NCBI GenBank assembly: GCA_030612095.1
Contig: JAUWOO010000018.1
Span: 1-17,545 of the forward strand
DNA from: Thermoplasmatota archaeon
GTDB taxonomy: Archaea; Thermoplasmatota; E2; DHVEG-1
Reading direction: 5' to 3'
Length of the DNA stretch: 17,545 nt
The notes under the pieces were generated by a model. It was not told the DNA's origin and ran no database searches. It saw nothing but the letters and a program-made list of their open reading frames with translations. Position numbers and translations under genes: made by a program. Shown here piece by piece: positions 1 through 7,598 of this stretch; position 1 is the first letter of the stretch; each line of letters starts with the position of its first letter.

Positions 1-186
1 GAACCAACGCCGGAGCCAGATAACTCCGCACTCATTGTTTTAGCAATAATCGTAATACTTTTCCTAATCATATTAGGCTATCTGGTAAAACGAAGCAATG
101 ATAAAAAGAAAGCACAAAAGAAGGCAGCAGCGGCGAAAAAATCACAGCCAAAAAAGAAAACTACCAGCAAAAAATCTAAAAAATAA
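1..186 (+). CDS. C-terminal anchor of a secreted/surface protein (5' end outside window)
   Basis: The frame is open from base 1 to TAA at 184-186 and gives the last 61 residues of a protein. It starts with a proline/acidic stalk (EPTPEPDNS), continues with one membrane helix of about 20 residues (ALIVLAIIVILFLIILGYLV) and ends in a strongly basic tail rich in Lys, Ala, Ser and Gln. This is a classic archaeal C-terminal anchor: the bulk of the protein lies outside the cell and the Lys-rich tail inside. The same arrangement, including a KKSQ-containing tail, ends the VWA/PKD protein at 1995-5228, so the missing part is probably another large extracellular repeat protein. That is inference; nothing of the ectodomain is visible. 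A T-rich tract follows at once. Confidence 0.8.
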   Translation, partial: EPTPEPDNSALIVLAIIVILFLIILGYLVKRSNDKKKAQKKAAAAKKSQPKKKTTSKKSKK

Positions 187-188
187 AA

Positions 189-211
189 CCTCTCTTTTTA
201 TCTTTTTTTTA
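189..211 (+). terminator. T-rich transcription stop after the first gene
   Basis: A pyrimidine stretch with runs of five and nine T begins a few bases after the stop codon at 186. Archaeal RNA polymerase terminates on oligo-T without needing a hairpin, so this fits the 3' end of the first transcript. Confidence 0.5.
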
Positions 212-283
212 TTTCTTATTGTCCTAATTGCTACCCATCTTTCTAAGATATTGCTTTGCTGAATTAAACCCGACCTGAGAAAC

Positions 284-292
284 AATTATAAA
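284..292 (+). promoter_or_regulatory. TATA box of the 355-1734 gene
   Basis: AATTATAAAA is a good archaeal TATA box. A start about 26 bp downstream falls near 312-316, leaving a leader of roughly 40 nt before the ATG at 355. The box sits inside a match (CTG-G-AACAATT-TA--AACAA, about 275-297) to the recurrent upstream element described at 1895-1944. Confidence 0.5.
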
Positions 293-311
293 ACAAGGTT
301 GAATAACAATA

Positions 312-350
312 ATGAAGGATAGAGATATTTGGAGGCTAAAAGATTTTTAG
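312..350 (+). other. Possible 12-codon leader ORF (MKDRDIWRLKDF)
   Basis: An ATG lies at the predicted transcription start. It opens a 12-codon frame that ends with TAG at 348-350, four bases before the ATG at 355. A GGAGG at 331-335 lies inside it, 19 nt before that ATG, which is too far for a normal ribosome site. Either the short frame is translated leaderless and feeds ribosomes to the next start, or it is chance. Confidence 0.2.
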
Positions 351-354
351 AAAT

Positions 355-1734
355 ATGTTCAAAAAATTTTATCCGATACATGTTTGCCGTAAACTAACAA
401 TCTTTGTTGTAATGGGTTCGCTTATATTTTCATCAGTTTTCCTTCCAGGGTGCATGGAAGAGGGCTATTCTAGTATTGAAATTGTTGATTTATCTTATGA
501 AAAGATAAACAATTCCTTAAATCCAGCTGAAAAATGGTTAACATCAAATCTCAAGGAAAAAGGATGTTTTAATTACATCTACGAACCATCAACTGGGGAA
601 TATCTCGATAAAAATAACATGATACGTCAGCTTATGGCCTCTCGGCTGCTTGCTGAAATGACTCAAACGAATTCTTCTTTGGAAACTTTGCATCAGAAAA
701 ATTTGGATTTTATTTTTGAATATTGGTATAACGAAAACAATGAAACGGGTTATATTTTCTACAATGATAAATCGAAATTAGGGGCTATTGCCATGGCACT
801 AAGAACACTGATATATAGTCCTTTCTTTGATAATTATCAAGAAAATGCTACAAAACTTGCGAATTCTATTTTTTCATTGCAGAATACCGACGGTTCCTTT
901 GAACCCTGGTTTATAGCCCCTGACGATACATATGATAAAGACTATTTGGATTATTTACTGACATTTTACTCAGGAGAAGCAATACTTAGTTTAGTTGAAA
1001 TGTATATCAAAACAAACGATAGTATTTATCTTGCTGCTGCCGTAAACTCACAGGATTTCTATATTGACAGATATGTTGTTCATTTGGAAGATAATTACTA
1101 TCCAGCATATGTTCCATGGCATACTCAATCATTGAACAAACTTTACAAGATAACTAGTGAAAAAAAATATGCTGATGCCATTATGGTTTTAAATGATAAA
1201 TTGCTGGAAATTCAGGATACGAACGACTGTTCTACTTTAGGTCGATTTTATGATCCTATGCATCCTGAATATGGAACCCCTCATTCATCCTCGGACGGTG
1301 TATATACAGAGGGACTGGCCTATGCATATGAAGTTGCTAGATTAATAAATGATACCAAGCATCAAAATAAATACAAAATTGGGATAATACTTGGTATTCA
1401 TAATCTTATTAGTCTACAATATGGCAGTTCAGATGATAAGATTGATGGGGCAATAAGATATAACATTGATGACTATCGTATAAGAATTGATACTACTCAG
1501 CACACTATTGATGCTTTTAGAAAGATACTTGATGTTTTTGATGATGGGAGTGACAATAGCTGGAATTATGTCTACGATCTTGAGACAGAAACACTCGTTG
1601 AGTATAGTCAGGATGATCAGGGAGACAAAGGAGGGGCAAATAATGCAGTATGGTATGCGTTAACTGTAGGTACGATTGTATCGATAGTCTTATTGTTCAC
1701 AATTTATCTAGTAGTAAGGAAAAAGCAAAGGTAA
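355..1734 (+). CDS. Membrane-anchored lipoprotein-like protein with an (alpha/alpha) toroid domain, possible glycan-active enzyme
   Basis: The 459-residue protein begins with a basic N-terminus and a hydrophobic segment (14-31) ending in LPGC with Cys33, a plausible lipobox, so it is exported. Residues about 50-405 are repeated helical hairpins with motifs such as GAIAMALRTL, DGSFEPWF, YSGEAILSLVEMY and DTTQHTIDAF, typical of six-hairpin (alpha/alpha)6 folds seen in glycosidases, N-acylglucosamine epimerase-like and glucuronyl C5-epimerase-like proteins. I cannot assign a reaction. Several N-x-S/T sequons fit an extracellular location. Near residue 410 is a short stalk (WNYVYDLETETLVEY), then a membrane helix (about 430-453) ending RKKQR. 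This stalk resembles that of the VWA/PKD protein downstream. The ATG at 355 has no close Shine-Dalgarno; an in-frame TAA at 337-339 prevents a far-upstream start. Both an N-terminal lipid site and a C-terminal helix are present, which is unusual. Confidence 0.7.
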   Translation: MFKKFYPIHVCRKLTIFVVMGSLIFSSVFLPGCMEEGYSSIEIVDLSYEKINNSLNPAEKWLTSNLKEKGCFNYIYEPSTGEYLDKNNMIRQLMASRLLAEMTQTNSSLETLHQKNLDFIFEYWYNENNETGYIFYNDKSKLGAIAMALRTLIYSPFFDNYQENATKLANSIFSLQNTDGSFEPWFIAPDDTYDKDYLDYLLTFYSGEAILSLVEMYIKTNDSIYLAAAVNSQDFYIDRYVVHLEDNYYPAYVPWHTQSLNKLYKITSEKKYADAIMVLNDKLLEIQDTNDCSTLGRFYDPMHPEYGTPHSSSDGVYTEGLAYAYEVARLINDTKHQNKYKIGIILGIHNLISLQYGSSDDKIDGAIRYNIDDYRIRIDTTQHTIDAFRKILDVFDDGSDNSWNYVYDLETETLVEYSQDDQGDKGGANNAVWYALTVGTIVSIVLLFTIYLVVRKKQR

Positions 1735-1784
1735 AGAGTAAAACTCTCAAGTAAGAATACTAAACTTTGACCGCCTCTTTTTTT
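1735..1784 (+). terminator. Hairpin and T-run after the toroid protein gene
   Basis: AGAGT-AAA-ACTCT (1735-1747) forms a small stem one base past the stop codon, and a run of seven T follows at 1778-1784. Together they mark the likely end of the 355-1734 transcript. Confidence 0.4.
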
Positions 1785-1894
1785 CTATTATATTTTCAGC
1801 AATTTGTAAATGCGGGTCTAAATTTGAGATTTAGGCAGAAATGCAAATGAGGAGTCATAGTGTAAGACATCTGTCCCTTTAGCAAAATCGTTTG

Positions 1895-1944
1895 AAATGT
1901 TTTTTAGAAAGAACTGTCAAAGATGTCTGGTAACAATTGTACAA
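1895..1944 (+). promoter_or_regulatory. Shared upstream element, copy A, with TATA box just behind it
   Basis: These 50 bases match 15557-15606 without gaps at 37 of 50 positions by my count, including AAAGAT, CTGGTAAC and TTGTA. The last 8 bases, TTGTACAA (1937-1944), are palindromic. A TATA-like TTAATAA follows at 1951-1957, so the element sits where an archaeal activator or BRE-proximal site would be for the gene at 1995. A third, shorter relative is at 8632-8669. The rest of the gap 1735-1894 holds a small inverted repeat CTAAAT/ATTTAG (1818-1834) and no gene. Confidence 0.5.
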
Positions 1945-1994
1945 CAAATCCTTAATAAGCAAACTTACAAAAATGAGGGCGAGGTTTGATTAAA

Positions 1995-4900
1995 ATGATA
2001 AAACAAAACATACTGAAAAATAGAAACAATAAAATTAAGAAATCTGCTGCTGGTTTTTTTGCAATGATAATGGTGTTGGCTTCAGTGTCAGCAATATCAC
2101 TCTTTGCGACACCTGTAAAAGCTGGTACCTTTATGGATATTACTGTTGGGACATTTGAAAATAATCATTCTATTTCCAAAACAGTTTTTGCTCAAGGTGA
2201 GACAATCTATGGGTGTGGAAATATGGGTATAAGTGGTTGCATAAGATTAAGAATTAGGGACCCGAATAATATGGTTGTACATATATCTGACGAGGTAGAT
2301 GGAAATGAGGTTTCTAGTAATTGGACATTGCCCCTTGATGCTCAGGCCGGTGAATGGGACATTCAGATACAATATCATTGGATAATTTGGTGGACTATAA
2401 GAACGGCTCATTTCTACGTTGGATTCGAGGCTAATCCCGTATTGCCTACTTCTTGTAATGTAGACATGGTTTTGATAGTAGATAGTTCAGATAGTTTAAA
2501 CTCAGGCGATCTCCAGGATATTAAAAAAGCAGCTTTTGAAAGTTTTGTTGATCCTCTTCTCTCTTCGACTCAAGCCAACATTGGTATTATTGATTTCGAT
2601 TCACATGTAGTGAGTTCACTTTCACCAACCAATGATTCTTTAGACATAAAAAATGCAATTGACAGCATTGGACATATCCAGGATATAGAATACACAAATT
2701 GGGATGTAGCAATTTCCAAAGCCGATTCAATGCTTGGGGATGGCGATCTAATAGTTATCATCACAGATGGTAACCCTACGTTGCCACTAGGCAAGGCTAT
2801 AAGTGCTGCCATTGCAGCAGCAAATGCCGCAAAAAACAATGGAATAAGAATCATATCAATTGGTATTGAAAGTCATGGTATTTTGCGTGGTGAGTTAGAT
2901 ATAGATAACTTAAAAGCAATTTCTGGCTCCAATGTTTCCACAGTTCCTCCAGATGCAATTTCAGTCAATACAGATGTTATTACTTGCGATATATCTGATC
3001 TTGATGACGTACTTTTCAATTTGACAGCTGTGCTTTGTAGTAGAAGTATGGTGGTTCAAAAGTTCATCGACGGTGAGCCTGCAAAAGATTGGGAATTCAC
3101 TGCAGAGATAACCGGTGGGATGGTTGAGCCTCCTTCTGGATTTACAGATGATAATGGAAGCATTGTGTTTAATGTGGTCGTTAATCCTGGTGAGAAAATA
3201 GCATATGTTAACATTACAGAAACTATGCAGAATGGATATTTGTTTGTGGGTGCTGTTGCCTTGGTTCGTTCGGAACAAATTATGGTAGATGATGGTATAG
3301 ATTCATTACGTAACGTTCCTGTTATGCGAAACAGATGTCCCATAACATGTATATTCAATAACGCAGTTAATTATCCGCCAATTTTTAAAAATTCAACTCC
3401 TGTGAATGGTTCGTTGGATCAGGAGCATTTATTTGTCTGGAGTATTGATATTGAAGATCCAGATGGTGACAATTTTAGCTGGACTATTGAATGTAGTAAT
3501 GGGCAATCAGATAGTATAAATTGTGATAGTAATGGAACGAAAGAATTGTCAATAAGTGATTTAGATTATGATACTGAGTATATAGTTTGGGTCAATGCTA
3601 CAGACAATTATACTGCTACAAGAAAATGGTTTACTTTTAAAACAAGAGAAAAGATTATACCTGATACTCCTGGTAATTTCACTGCAAGTGCAGATGGTCG
3701 TTTCCAGATGAATCTAACTTGGGCAGATGATGGGGGCAATCGCACATATATTGAGTGGAACGCTACAGAAAACTGGTCAAGAGGTACCGGTGCTGAAATT
3801 TATAACGATACGGGGGCCAGTTATCAACATACGGGATTAGACAATGGAATTCAATATTTCTACCAGGCATGGTCATACAATGAGAATGATAACACATACA
3901 GTTCACTGTATGCTAAAGCAAATGATACAACCGCAAATAACCAAGTACCTTCACAATCAAACGAGGATCCTTTACACAGTGAGACAGACGTTGATAGTGA
4001 GCAGTCATCGATAAGTGTGAATATTGCTGATTCAGAAGGAGATTTAATGAATTGGACAATTGAAGCAAGTACTGGTGACAGTAACAGTAGTTCTAGCCCT
4101 ATGGGAAACGGTACAATTAGTTGCGATCTTACAACTCCATTATCATATAATGCAAATATAATTTGGTATGTAAACATAACAGATGGATTTGATTGGACCA
4201 ACAAGTCTTATTCTTTTACAGTTGAATCAAAACCATCAGGTGGCAATAACGGGGATGGTAATAACGGGGGTGGAGGATGGACTCCACCATCAGAACCGAC
4301 TGCTGATGCAAGTGGACCATATGGTATATATGTTGGAGTAAAATTAACATTTGACGGGTCAGGAAGTACAGGTTCCATAACTTCCTATAGTTGGGAGTTT
4401 GGTGATGGAAATACTGGATCTGGAGTTTCTCCAACACATGTATATATGACGGCTGGAGAATATACTGTAGGCCTGACCGTAACTGGACCTGGTGGGAGCA
4501 ATACGGATGTTACGCATGCTTCCGTGGTGGAAAAGCCAAACGTTCCACCCGTCACTCCTGAAGTAGATGGTCCACGAAATGGTATAAAGAATACTGAATA
4601 CAGCTATGTTGCAGTTTCTACTGATGAAGATAATGGCGAGATACGATATATTTTTGACTGGGGTGATGGCGAAACGACAACGACCGATTTCCTGCCAATT
4701 GAAGCGATAACAACACAAACACATAAGTGGGATGCTGCTGGAAAATACACAATTATCGTAAAAGCATTTGATGGTCAAACGGAATCTGAAGCCATGGAAT
4801 ACGCCATCTTAATAGATGTACACATTGTTGGCGATATTGGACACATCAAAGATGTTGATTCTGATGGAATCTATGATATGTTCTATAATAGTACAACTGG

Positions 4901-5228
4901 TGGAGAAATTAATATTGAACAACAAAACGATGGAACATATCTTATAGATGAAAATGGTGACGGCGAATGGGACCATGTCTATGATATTGAAACTGGAGAA
5001 ATTGCAAACTATGATTCTGCTTCTATTGCCCAAACGGACAATACGGTGATTATTGCTTTAGCACTGCTTGTAATTATACTTCTGTTGATCTCATTTTTGT
5101 TCATTAAATGGAATCAAGACAAAAGGAATGCACAGACAAAGGCAACTTCAAAAAAATCACAACTAAGGGGAAAAATAGTAACAAAAGTAAAAAATCTAAA
5201 GGATAAACTCCCATTCTTTTTATTCTAA
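1995..5228 (+). CDS. Large secreted VWA/PKD-domain surface protein with C-terminal membrane anchor
   Basis: This 1077-residue exported protein starts at ATG 1995, with GAGGT at 1981-1985 as ribosome site; TTG 1986 is an alternative 3 codons upstream. A signal peptide (to about residue 44, ending ATPVKAG) leads to a beta-rich N-terminal region. A von Willebrand A domain (about 152-345) has MIDAS residues DSSDS (163-167), a Thr near 234 and TDG (257-259), so metal-dependent ligand binding is likely. Next come a Cna-B/prealbumin-like module (about 352-437), two Ig/Fn3-like modules, a Gly/Asn-rich linker, two PKD domains (WEFGDG near 800, FDWGDG near 889) and Asp-rich calcium-binding-like repeats (DVDSDGIYD, DENGDGEWD). 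A membrane helix (about 1017-1039) and a Lys-rich tail end the protein. There are many N-glycosylation sequons and ten cysteines. It probably works in adhesion or in an S-layer. The stop lies 3 bp from the convergent gene's stop. Confidence 0.88.
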   Translation: MIKQNILKNRNNKIKKSAAGFFAMIMVLASVSAISLFATPVKAGTFMDITVGTFENNHSISKTVFAQGETIYGCGNMGISGCIRLRIRDPNNMVVHISDEVDGNEVSSNWTLPLDAQAGEWDIQIQYHWIIWWTIRTAHFYVGFEANPVLPTSCNVDMVLIVDSSDSLNSGDLQDIKKAAFESFVDPLLSSTQANIGIIDFDSHVVSSLSPTNDSLDIKNAIDSIGHIQDIEYTNWDVAISKADSMLGDGDLIVIITDGNPTLPLGKAISAAIAAANAAKNNGIRIISIGIESHGILRGELDIDNLKAISGSNVSTVPPDAISVNTDVITCDISDLDDVLFNLTAVLCSRSMVVQKFIDGEPAKDWEFTAEITGGMVEPPSGFTDDNGSIVFNVVVNPGEKIAYVNITETMQNGYLFVGAVALVRSEQIMVDDGIDSLRNVPVMRNRCPITCIFNNAVNYPPIFKNSTPVNGSLDQEHLFVWSIDIEDPDGDNFSWTIECSNGQSDSINCDSNGTKELSISDLDYDTEYIVWVNATDNYTATRKWFTFKTREKIIPDTPGNFTASADGRFQMNLTWADDGGNRTYIEWNATENWSRGTGAEIYNDTGASYQHTGLDNGIQYFYQAWSYNENDNTYSSLYAKANDTTANNQVPSQSNEDPLHSETDVDSEQSSISVNIADSEGDLMNWTIEASTGDSNSSSSPMGNGTISCDLTTPLSYNANIIWYVNITDGFDWTNKSYSFTVESKPSGGNNGDGNNGGGGWTPPSEPTADASGPYGIYVGVKLTFDGSGSTGSITSYSWEFGDGNTGSGVSPTHVYMTAGEYTVGLTVTGPGGSNTDVTHASVVEKPNVPPVTPEVDGPRNGIKNTEYSYVAVSTDEDNGEIRYIFDWGDGETTTTDFLPIEAITTQTHKWDAAGKYTIIVKAFDGQTESEAMEYAILIDVHIVGDIGHIKDVDSDGIYDMFYNSTTGGEINIEQQNDGTYLIDENGDGEWDHVYDIETGEIANYDSASIAQTDNTVIIALALLVIILLLISFLFIKWNQDKRNAQTKATSKKSQLRGKIVTKVKNLKDKLPFFLF

Positions 5229-5231
5229 ATA

Positions 5232-6542
5232 TTATTTAGTTTCTTCTTTAGATTCTATCTCTTTTTCTAATTTTTCAACTTTTTCTTTTGATTCATGTGG
5301 CGTTATTTCTCTTTTTTTAACAACGTATTTCTTCCAAACGGTGGAAATAACTGCTGTTGTTACAAGACTGAAAACCAGCAACAAAATAGGTGTAACAACA
5401 TTTTCTAAAAGCTTATAGTTAGTCAGAAACAGTACGCCAAATGAGGACAACATAATCCCTGTGACAAGCTTCATGATTTGGCCGTGCCATTCCGTGAGTT
5501 TTCTTTTTCCCAACGTAAACACAAAAATTAAAACAATAATTATGAGCGGAATAACATAGACGACGTTGTAAAAAAATATGTAGGTATAATATTCAATTGC
5601 AGACATATCGTATAGTGCTAGTTTTTGGGTAAACACAAGGGGGAGTCCAAGGGTACACAATAACTCATAAAAATTAACAGTTCCTGCTAATACTATCGTT
5701 CCAATGAGTGTAGCTGAAACCCGGGGGTTTCTAACAAGATTTCTCATCTGTTTATATATTCCTGGTTTTTTATCATCAGGAATACTTAGAGAAGCTCCCT
5801 TTTTGAAAAAGAAGAAATCCTTAATGTTGATGACTCCAAGGACAAGTGCGAGACTACCTGCAATAATTGTGATTATTCCAACATGTTCTCTACTAAGCAA
5901 AAAAGTTTCAAATAATATGAACATGAATATGGCATAGAGAAGCCCAGAGAAAGAGATAAACACACCGCCGATAAGGAGCATCCTCCTACGAGAGCGGGCA
6001 TACAATAGAAGATTTAACAGAAAAATCAGAATAAAAAATGCGCATGGATTAAAACTATCTAGACCGCCAAGAACAATCGTAAGGATTGGAAGTGAAAGAC
6101 TAGATATATTAACCTTGCCAAAAGGGGTATCTATTACGTTCTCATCGGAGGTCTCATTGGGTTTCTCCCCATCAAGATATGTTGCGATGACGTTTCCGAC
6201 ATATCCAACGGTTATGTCCATCTCACCAATGATTGTCTCATTAGTTCCACTTTTTATAACTACAAATGGATAAGAGTAGTAATCGTATACGTTTCTCCAT
6301 TCATCAAGGTAGTCTTCATTTGTTGCTATGTTTTTCTTGGTTATAATAAGTATATCATCATATGTCTCATTTTTTTCAAAATCATCTTCAATTATCACTA
6401 GTTTCTCTTCGCATGATGCGCAATTACTAGAATAAAAAAAATCTAAAACAATTTTTTCTTCTGCTAAAACAGGTTGTATTAAAGATTGTAACAACAGGAA
6501 CAAGAATGCAATAATTATTAATTTTTGAGTATTTTTTCTCAT
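5232..6542 (-). CDS. Thioredoxin-like/DsbD (CcdA)-family membrane thiol-disulfide transporter
   Basis: The 436-residue protein has a signal peptide (about 1-27, ending PVLA). A thioredoxin-fold domain (about 29-125) follows, with the redox pair NCASC (Cys41, Cys44) and a cis-Pro-like YP at 91-92. A multi-spanning membrane domain (about 150-400) carries the paired cysteines of DsbD/CcdA transporters: DSFNPCAFF (Cys167) and FYELLC (Cys296). The tail is charged and Lys/Glu-rich. Known members pass electrons from cytoplasmic thioredoxin across the membrane to extracytoplasmic thiols. Fusing the outer thioredoxin module to the N-terminus makes this a self-contained unit, and the extracytoplasmic domain is N-terminal by signal. 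ATG at 6542 has GAGGGG (6549-6554) six bases upstream. It converges on the Cys-containing VWA/PKD gene, a plausible substrate by inference only. Its exact redox direction cannot be read from sequence. Confidence 0.85.
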   Translation of the reverse strand: MRKNTQKLIIIAFLFLLLQSLIQPVLAEEKIVLDFFYSSNCASCEEKLVIIEDDFEKNETYDDILIITKKNIATNEDYLDEWRNVYDYYSYPFVVIKSGTNETIIGEMDITVGYVGNVIATYLDGEKPNETSDENVIDTPFGKVNISSLSLPILTIVLGGLDSFNPCAFFILIFLLNLLLYARSRRRMLLIGGVFISFSGLLYAIFMFILFETFLLSREHVGIITIIAGSLALVLGVINIKDFFFFKKGASLSIPDDKKPGIYKQMRNLVRNPRVSATLIGTIVLAGTVNFYELLCTLGLPLVFTQKLALYDMSAIEYYTYIFFYNVVYVIPLIIIVLIFVFTLGKRKLTEWHGQIMKLVTGIMLSSFGVLFLTNYKLLENVVTPILLLVFSLVTTAVISTVWKKYVVKKREITPHESKEKVEKLEKEIESKEETK

Positions 6543-6735
6543 GATTTTCCCCTCAGATGTCTATCCTAGATAAAAAGATGTTCATCCTGCTATGTATGAT
6601 TTCTTATTGTTTTGGATCAAGTAATTAGCTTCATATCATTTTTTGGTTTTTACAATGGTCTTATTTATTTTTTAACAATTGTGAATCGTATTATTATTTA
6701 TAACCCTTTCTCGAGAGTTTTTAATTATTGCACCC

Positions 6736-6765
6736 ATATTTTTCCGATAATTTTAGGGAAAATAT
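6736..6765. repeat. Inverted repeat, possible operator
   Basis: ATATTTTTCC (6736-6745) and GGAAAATAT (6757-6765) pair except for one extra T. The repeat is centred between two divergent genes, one encoding a DNA-binding protein, so it could be an operator. Its AT-rich composition makes chance possible. Confidence 0.3.
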
Positions 6766-6826
6766 ATTGTGGATTTGTGATATAACAAAAGATTTTGCTT
6801 GTTGATAATACTGTTTGAATAGAGAT

Positions 6827-6834
6827 TTTTAAAT
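6827..6834 (+). promoter_or_regulatory. TATA box of the winged-helix gene
   Basis: TTTTAAATA lies about 50 bp before ATG 6883. A start near 6856 would leave a short leader carrying the GAGG ribosome site at 6871-6874. Confidence 0.45.
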
Positions 6835-6882
6835 AATGGTAATGGATTACAGGCGTTAGTAAGTAGCTTAGAGGTATAAGAA

Positions 6883-7203
6883 ATGAAAAATGTAAAGAAA
6901 GAACGAAGTGTTCTTACAAGTGTTATAGAGACTGAGCTTGATATACTCAAGAGGCATATACATGTACTCAAGACATTACAAGATAACCAGCCTATGGGTA
7001 TAATAAAATTATCTGAACTTACTGATTATCCTCAGCATATGGTGAGATACTCACTAAGAATATTGGAACAGGATGGACTTATTGAGCCATCTCCTAGGGG
7101 AGCTATAACTACAGATGCAGTGTCAGAATTGATGGCATCACTTAAAAAAACATTAAGTGGTATTACTGTTGTTACCGAGGAAATTATAAAAACTATTGAG
7201 TGA
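6883..7203 (+). CDS. Small winged-helix DNA-binding regulator
   Basis: The protein has 106 residues. A basic N-terminal helix (1-35) leads into a winged helix (about 36-78): NQPMGIIKLSELTDYPQHMVRYSLRILEQDGLIEPSPRGA reads as helix, turn, recognition helix (HMVRYSLRILEQDG) and wing (LIEPSPRG). A C-terminal helical segment (80-106) probably dimerises. The pattern 'activate a helix pair, one gene-length partner, then EQDGLI-P' is that of small archaeal transcription regulators; the ligand or target genes cannot be told. ATG 6883 has GAGG eight bases upstream. It is divergent from the thiol-disulfide transporter, so it could control that gene or itself through the shared 340-bp region. The stop codon is 26 bp before tRNA-Phe. 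Confidence 0.75.
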   Translation: MKNVKKERSVLTSVIETELDILKRHIHVLKTLQDNQPMGIIKLSELTDYPQHMVRYSLRILEQDGLIEPSPRGAITTDAVSELMASLKKTLSGITVVTEEIIKTIE

Positions 7204-7229
7204 AAGTACTATAACGCACTTTACTGCTT

Positions 7230-7302
7230 GCCGCGGTAACTCAGTTGGGAGAGTGCACGGCTGAAGACCGTGATGCCGGGGGTTCGAGTCCCTCCCGCGG
7301 CA
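7230..7302 (+). tRNA. tRNA-Phe (GAA)
   Basis: A full cloverleaf can be folded. The acceptor stem is GCCGCGG (7230-7236) with CCGCGGC (7295-7301) and discriminator A7302. The D stem is ACTC/GAGT, the anticodon stem CACGG/CCGTG around loop CTGAAGA (anticodon GAA at 7263-7265), the variable loop ATGCC, and the T stem GGGGG/CCCTC around TTCGAGT with one G-U pair. There is no intron and no encoded CCA, as is common in archaea. It lies 26 bp after the winged-helix gene and may be read through from it; an ACTATAAC at 7208-7215 is too close to serve as its own TATA box. Confidence 0.97.
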
Positions 7303-7420
7303 TACAATAAATAAGAATATAGGTTGGTACCGGTTAAATCCTCTAAGTATTGGAATTGAATCTTGAATATGGTTTAACGTGCAATAAGTTTATTTACTGG
7401 ATATATATACTGCCATCTAC

Positions 7421-7501
7421 AGGGTCTAGTGAAAAACAAATGATTTTTGCAACAATTCTTTTTCATATTGTTTTTCCTCCCAAGCTAGACCCTTTGTTTT
7501 T
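7421..7501 (+). ncRNA. Candidate structured non-coding RNA (long imperfect hairpin)
   Basis: AGGGTCTAG (7421-7429) pairs perfectly with CTAGACCCT (7485-7493). Inside it GAAAAACAA (7431-7439) pairs with TTGTTTTTC (7468-7476), and ATGA (7440-7443) with TCAT (7463-7466) across one bulged base, for 22 pairs in total. ATATATATAC (7401-7410) lies about 20-26 bp before the hairpin, as a TATA box should before a transcript start, and T-rich sequence follows. I do not recognise the RNA family. The alternative is a terminator for read-through from the tRNA. Confidence 0.35.
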
Positions 7502-7598
7502 CCAATTGAAATTGCTCTAATAATATGTTAAAAGGACGTTTTTTGGATTGATATTATGTTACACTTTTAACAATAGACATGGTTCAAAGAATGTGTTT

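Larger units (their letters stand above)
6543..6882. other. 340-bp divergent intergenic region
   Basis: No gene is visible here. For the minus-strand gene the best TATA box is TATAAATA, read on the minus strand at 6695-6702, which would give a leader of about 130 nt. A weaker CTTTTTATCTA at 6567-6577 would start transcription inside the ribosome site. For the plus gene a TATA box lies at 6827-6834. TAACAATTGT at 6673-6682 repeats the core found at 1931-1940 and, inverted, at 16094-16103. An inverted repeat lies at 6736-6765. Confidence 0.5.

Noticed and set aside
4216..4778. Minus-strand frames within the VWA/PKD gene
   Set aside because: The plus-strand frame has clear domains; the opposite frames have none and follow its codon pattern.
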